From Merluccius polli (lineage: Eukaryota > Chordata > Actinopteri > Gadiformes > Merlucciidae), in NCBI GenBank assembly GCA_030340625.1, contig JAOPHQ010006541.1:15001-79000 (forward strand): DNA of 64,000 bases. Reading direction: 5' to 3'. A program made the position numbers and the translations under genes. The notes under the pieces are model-generated. The model was not told the origin of the DNA. It did not search any database and was given only the letters and a program-made list of their open reading frames with translations. This document shows, piece after piece, positions 59,166-64,000 of the stretch. Positions within the stretch are counted from its first letter, which is position 1; each line of letters opens with the position of its first letter.

Positions 59166-59232
59166 CAAGACACAGAGGACCGTGCTCCTCACAGTTACAC
59201 GTATACCACTCACTGATTTGCATGAGCACCGA
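59166..59232 (-). CDS. cysteine-rich exon-like segment, unknown product
   Basis: On the minus strand the frame reads SVLMQISEWYTCNCEEHG, then PLCLG, and is cut by GTCTTG|GTAAGTG, a strong 5' splice site at 59166/59165. CNC...C spacing suggests an extracellular disulphide-rich (EGF-like or similar) domain, but no family was recognised. A 3' splice site is less clear: CAAATCAG at 59213 is possible, and a CT-rich tract with CTAG ends lies at about 59260-59302. If translation continues past the donor, more cysteines follow (CSVCPCDIC). This is opposite in strand to the candidate exon at 55128. Confidence 0.25.
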
Positions 59233-59259
59233 GGAACGAGAGCGAGATAGAGATTCGAA

Positions 59260-59302
59260 AAGAGGAAGAGAGAGCTAGAGAGAGCTAGAGAGAGAGAGAG
59301 AG
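59260..59302. repeat. (GA)n with AGAGCTAG units
   Basis: AGAGAGCTAG repeated, then a GA run. On the minus strand this is a pyrimidine tract upstream of the cysteine-rich segment. Confidence 0.9.
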
Positions 59303-61542
<2,240 letters not shown>

Positions 61543-61673
61543 CTAGTTTGATAGTTTTGATAGTAACTAATCAACTATCCAGGAAGGACCTCCACAAAAC
61601 ATTCATTATCATTAGGTTATGTATGCAGCTGTTGACCTGTTGATACTTGCGGGGTATGCATACTATATTATGT

Positions 61674-61678
<5 letters not shown>

Positions 61679-61706
<28 letters not shown>
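61679..61706. repeat. (GT)n microsatellite
   Basis: About 14 GT units. Confidence 0.96.
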
Positions 61707-61710
<4 letters not shown>

Positions 61711-62164
61711 AGTCACCTTCCTTGCATTACATTTCCACTACAGGTGGCGTGTGTGTGTGATTTCTGTGTGGGTTTTTCTTAACAAGCTCATCAGGCTACC
61801 ACACAATGCACATATTTTCCTGGTTAGGATGCAGACTACACCTTTGTATATGATATACATGATGTATTTGTATAAGAAATTGATATTGTGTATGCTCAGA
61901 GATTGAGGGCGATTCTGTTGGATACAAAGCAGTGGTAATCTTAAAACAACACACAAAGGAAACTCTCTCTCGGAGTTGTACCCAGTCAACGGGCACCCAT
62001 ACAGCTCAGAACAGCAGCAAGGCAAATTGTGCCTCGATGAGTGACAAGGCAGTGGGGTGGGGGGTAATTACAGTGTATGTGTGGAGAGGCGAGTAATGGA
62101 GAAGTTTCCCATTTTAATGATTCACCACGGCTGTCTTTCACTGAATATGGAATTATAAGAAAAG
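61707..62164. other. unique non-coding sequence
   Basis: No element recognised before the SINE. Confidence 0.5.
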
Positions 62165-62310
62165 CCCTGGAGAATCGAGTGGCTCGTGTGTTCCCAGACG
62201 AAGGGTTCTGTGTTTGAATCCCCAGTGTCCGCAGTCTACCTGTAGGCACCTTTGAGCAAGATGCCCTAACCCCTATCTGCTCATTAATGGCATGAAATTG
62301 CACATTCTCT
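62165..62310 (+). mobile_element. tRNA-derived SINE copy
   Basis: GAGTGGCTCGTGTGTTCCCAG (A-box region), TGTTTGAATCCCCAGTGTCC (B-box), CTACCTGTAGGCACC, TTGAGCAAGATGCCC and CATTAATGGCATG. It closely matches the bodies at 5180 and 47215. Confidence 0.8.
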
Positions 62311-62325
62311 GTGCTCTTCTGTTTG

Positions 62326-62348
62326 CGTGTGTGTGTGTGTGTGTGTGT
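62326..62348. repeat. (GT)n microsatellite
   Basis: About 11 GT units just after the SINE. Confidence 0.93.
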
Positions 62349-64000
62349 CTTTGTGCGCATCTTCGTGTGTGTTGGTGCTTCCATACAGTGCAGTTCTACT
62401 GTGTTTAATACATTTCCATCGTCTACTATTGTGCTACAAACCTTCGGAAAAACACATCGAGCTCACACACATAGGTCTAGAACCCTGTGTGTCAAACTCC
62501 AGCCTCCAATAAATGTCTTTTCCTTGACAAAATGGTCCCGACTGAAAGATGTTTATGTTTTTAAAATGAAACAGTCTGCAGTAAGTATCTGCGGTGTACC
62601 GTAACAATGAACAAATCTGTGCCACTGTGTTCGTGTGGGGGCGATTATTGTCTGAGTCATCAAGACAAGCACATGAAAAAGTGACACTGTGTGAAGCCTG
62701 ACCTCTATATTCCTACATGGTAAACGCCAGTGAGTCACCGCCAACCAAGCCATGACAAAGGCCGAGGAAGTGGACGTCAGCCATCCACATTAGGCAATTA
62801 GGCAAAAACAGAGGCCAGTGAGCGTCAGAAATCTACCGTCGCAACGTGTGTCACTGCTAAGAGGCACGAGAGCTTCATATGAGGTCTAAACATATACTTT
62901 TTTTTGTATTTTATTATTATAATTTTTATTCGATGCACAGAAAATCAGCATTGATTCGCTCTCGCTCTCTGAAGAAACACACTATCTTGAATCATCTCTT
63001 ACAATCTCTAATCGATGTCTCCACATCCTGCTTCAAAATGTGTCAGTTGAAAAAGAGAGAGAAAGGAAAAAAGCAGAAAGGGAAAAACGCAGCCCTGCTA
63101 CCTGGCAACAGGCTACTCGCTAATCAGTGGGAGAGATTATCTGGCCGTAGCGACGCGTGGGTACGCGTAGCACACTGACCTACATATTAGCGGGCCGGCA
63201 GAGACTTTGCAGTCTGCTCTTCGTCATACAGGCTGGATGTTAACGGAAGCGAAGGGCCGACCCCTTATGTTCGGTTGTTGTATGAAGTGACCTGGCATTT
63301 TCCATCTCCCCTTAGATTGAGGATCGTCATGTGATCAATGGTCAACATGTGCTGCACAGTATACCGCAATATAGCAAAAAGGTTTTTGTGCATAAGTGTG
63401 TGTTTCATTGATTGTGTTTGTGTCCGTGTGATTGCATTTAGTGCGGTGGATGGGTAGGTCACACCATGATGATTTCAATATCGACAAAACACGAGGTCAC
63501 CTTATGAGAACCACACGTTTTGACGTCATTAAAATCCAATATTGAAAGCACAAGTAACATTTTGAGTAAGTTTGATTTATGCTTAGGATGATGGGAGAGC
63601 GGATGTGTGTGAATGCTGACCATTACAGCATCAGGTGCCCGGCCCATATATTTCTATAGATCGTCTTCCGACATCAGCTCCAATGGTGTTGCTAATTGGC
63701 GGGATTTCCCGATTCACCAACTTGGGCAAAAGGTCAGGAAGAAAGTAGGTCAACAAAATCAATTTTCATTAGTGACGAATTAAATCAATTCAAGATCTTC
63801 AACTCAATTTCACTTTTCAGCCTTCACAAGATACCGATGTCCATAACGTAGTACCAAAATCAATACTTCTTGGTAACCTAATTGTGAAAAGGCTTGCCTC
63901 ATTGCATTACATGTGAGGCCTAGGTTTCAAAGAATCAGGTAATCCTAAACATCTAACAAACTATACATTGGTTTAACCAAACTAGTCAGGTGTCAGTGTG
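62349..64000. other. unique non-coding sequence to window end
   Basis: No repeat family or exon recognised. Open frames here are short and lack splice support. Confidence 0.5.

Overview
The window looks like non-coding, repeat-rich DNA from a ray-finned fish (teleost), probably intronic or intergenic. Three observations support this: many (CA)n/(GT)n, (GA)n/(CT)n and poly-C/G tracts on both strands; several copies of the teleost retroposon tail built around TTTGGATAAAAGCGTCTGCT, plus an L2-like tail around AAAGCGCTATATAAATGCAA; and short non-autonomous DNA transposons with intact ends. No complete gene, rRNA or functional tRNA gene was found. The longest open frames (up to about 270 codons) are translations of microsatellites. 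The species cannot be named from the sequence.

Layout. 1-11 kb: CA/GT tracts, a (GGGA)n plus poly-C block, an (AAT)n/(ATT)n palindrome and two hairpin-forming inverted repeats. 11-24.5 kb: a hAT-like element (11599-12195), a CpG-rich stretch near 13.8-14.05 kb, a long (GA)n tract, a GGGGCC-ended element (17235-17747), a perfect 15-bp head-to-head tail palindrome (20427-20458), a second CpG-rich stretch (21130-21370) and a 1.39-kb TIR element with a TTA target duplication (23098-24484). 24.5-36 kb: mostly unique sequence with a 34/36-bp minisatellite (28381-29163), a long-arm fold-back element flanked by TTAA (32905-33469), a 21-bp minisatellite and a minus-strand exon-like segment at 35.7 kb. 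36-46 kb: a 52-bp tandem array (37477-38027), a long (CT)n tract and a 1.4-kb array of a 35-bp unit (43962-45379). 46-64 kb: SINE copies, long pyrimidine and purine tracts, a duplicated exon-like segment (54231-55310), a (GATA)n tract, a hAT MITE with an exact 8-bp target duplication (56457-56987), an L2-like tail and a cysteine-rich minus-strand exon-like segment at 59.2 kb.

Coding signal is weak. The best candidate is a 122-bp segment that follows a long polypyrimidine tract ending in CAG and occurs twice, about 0.9 kb apart, without a single difference. I do not recognise the protein. The other exon-like segments are low confidence, and I cannot link them into one gene. No operon, pathway or defence system is visible. 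The points of interest are the repeat architecture, the transposon ends and the duplicated exon.
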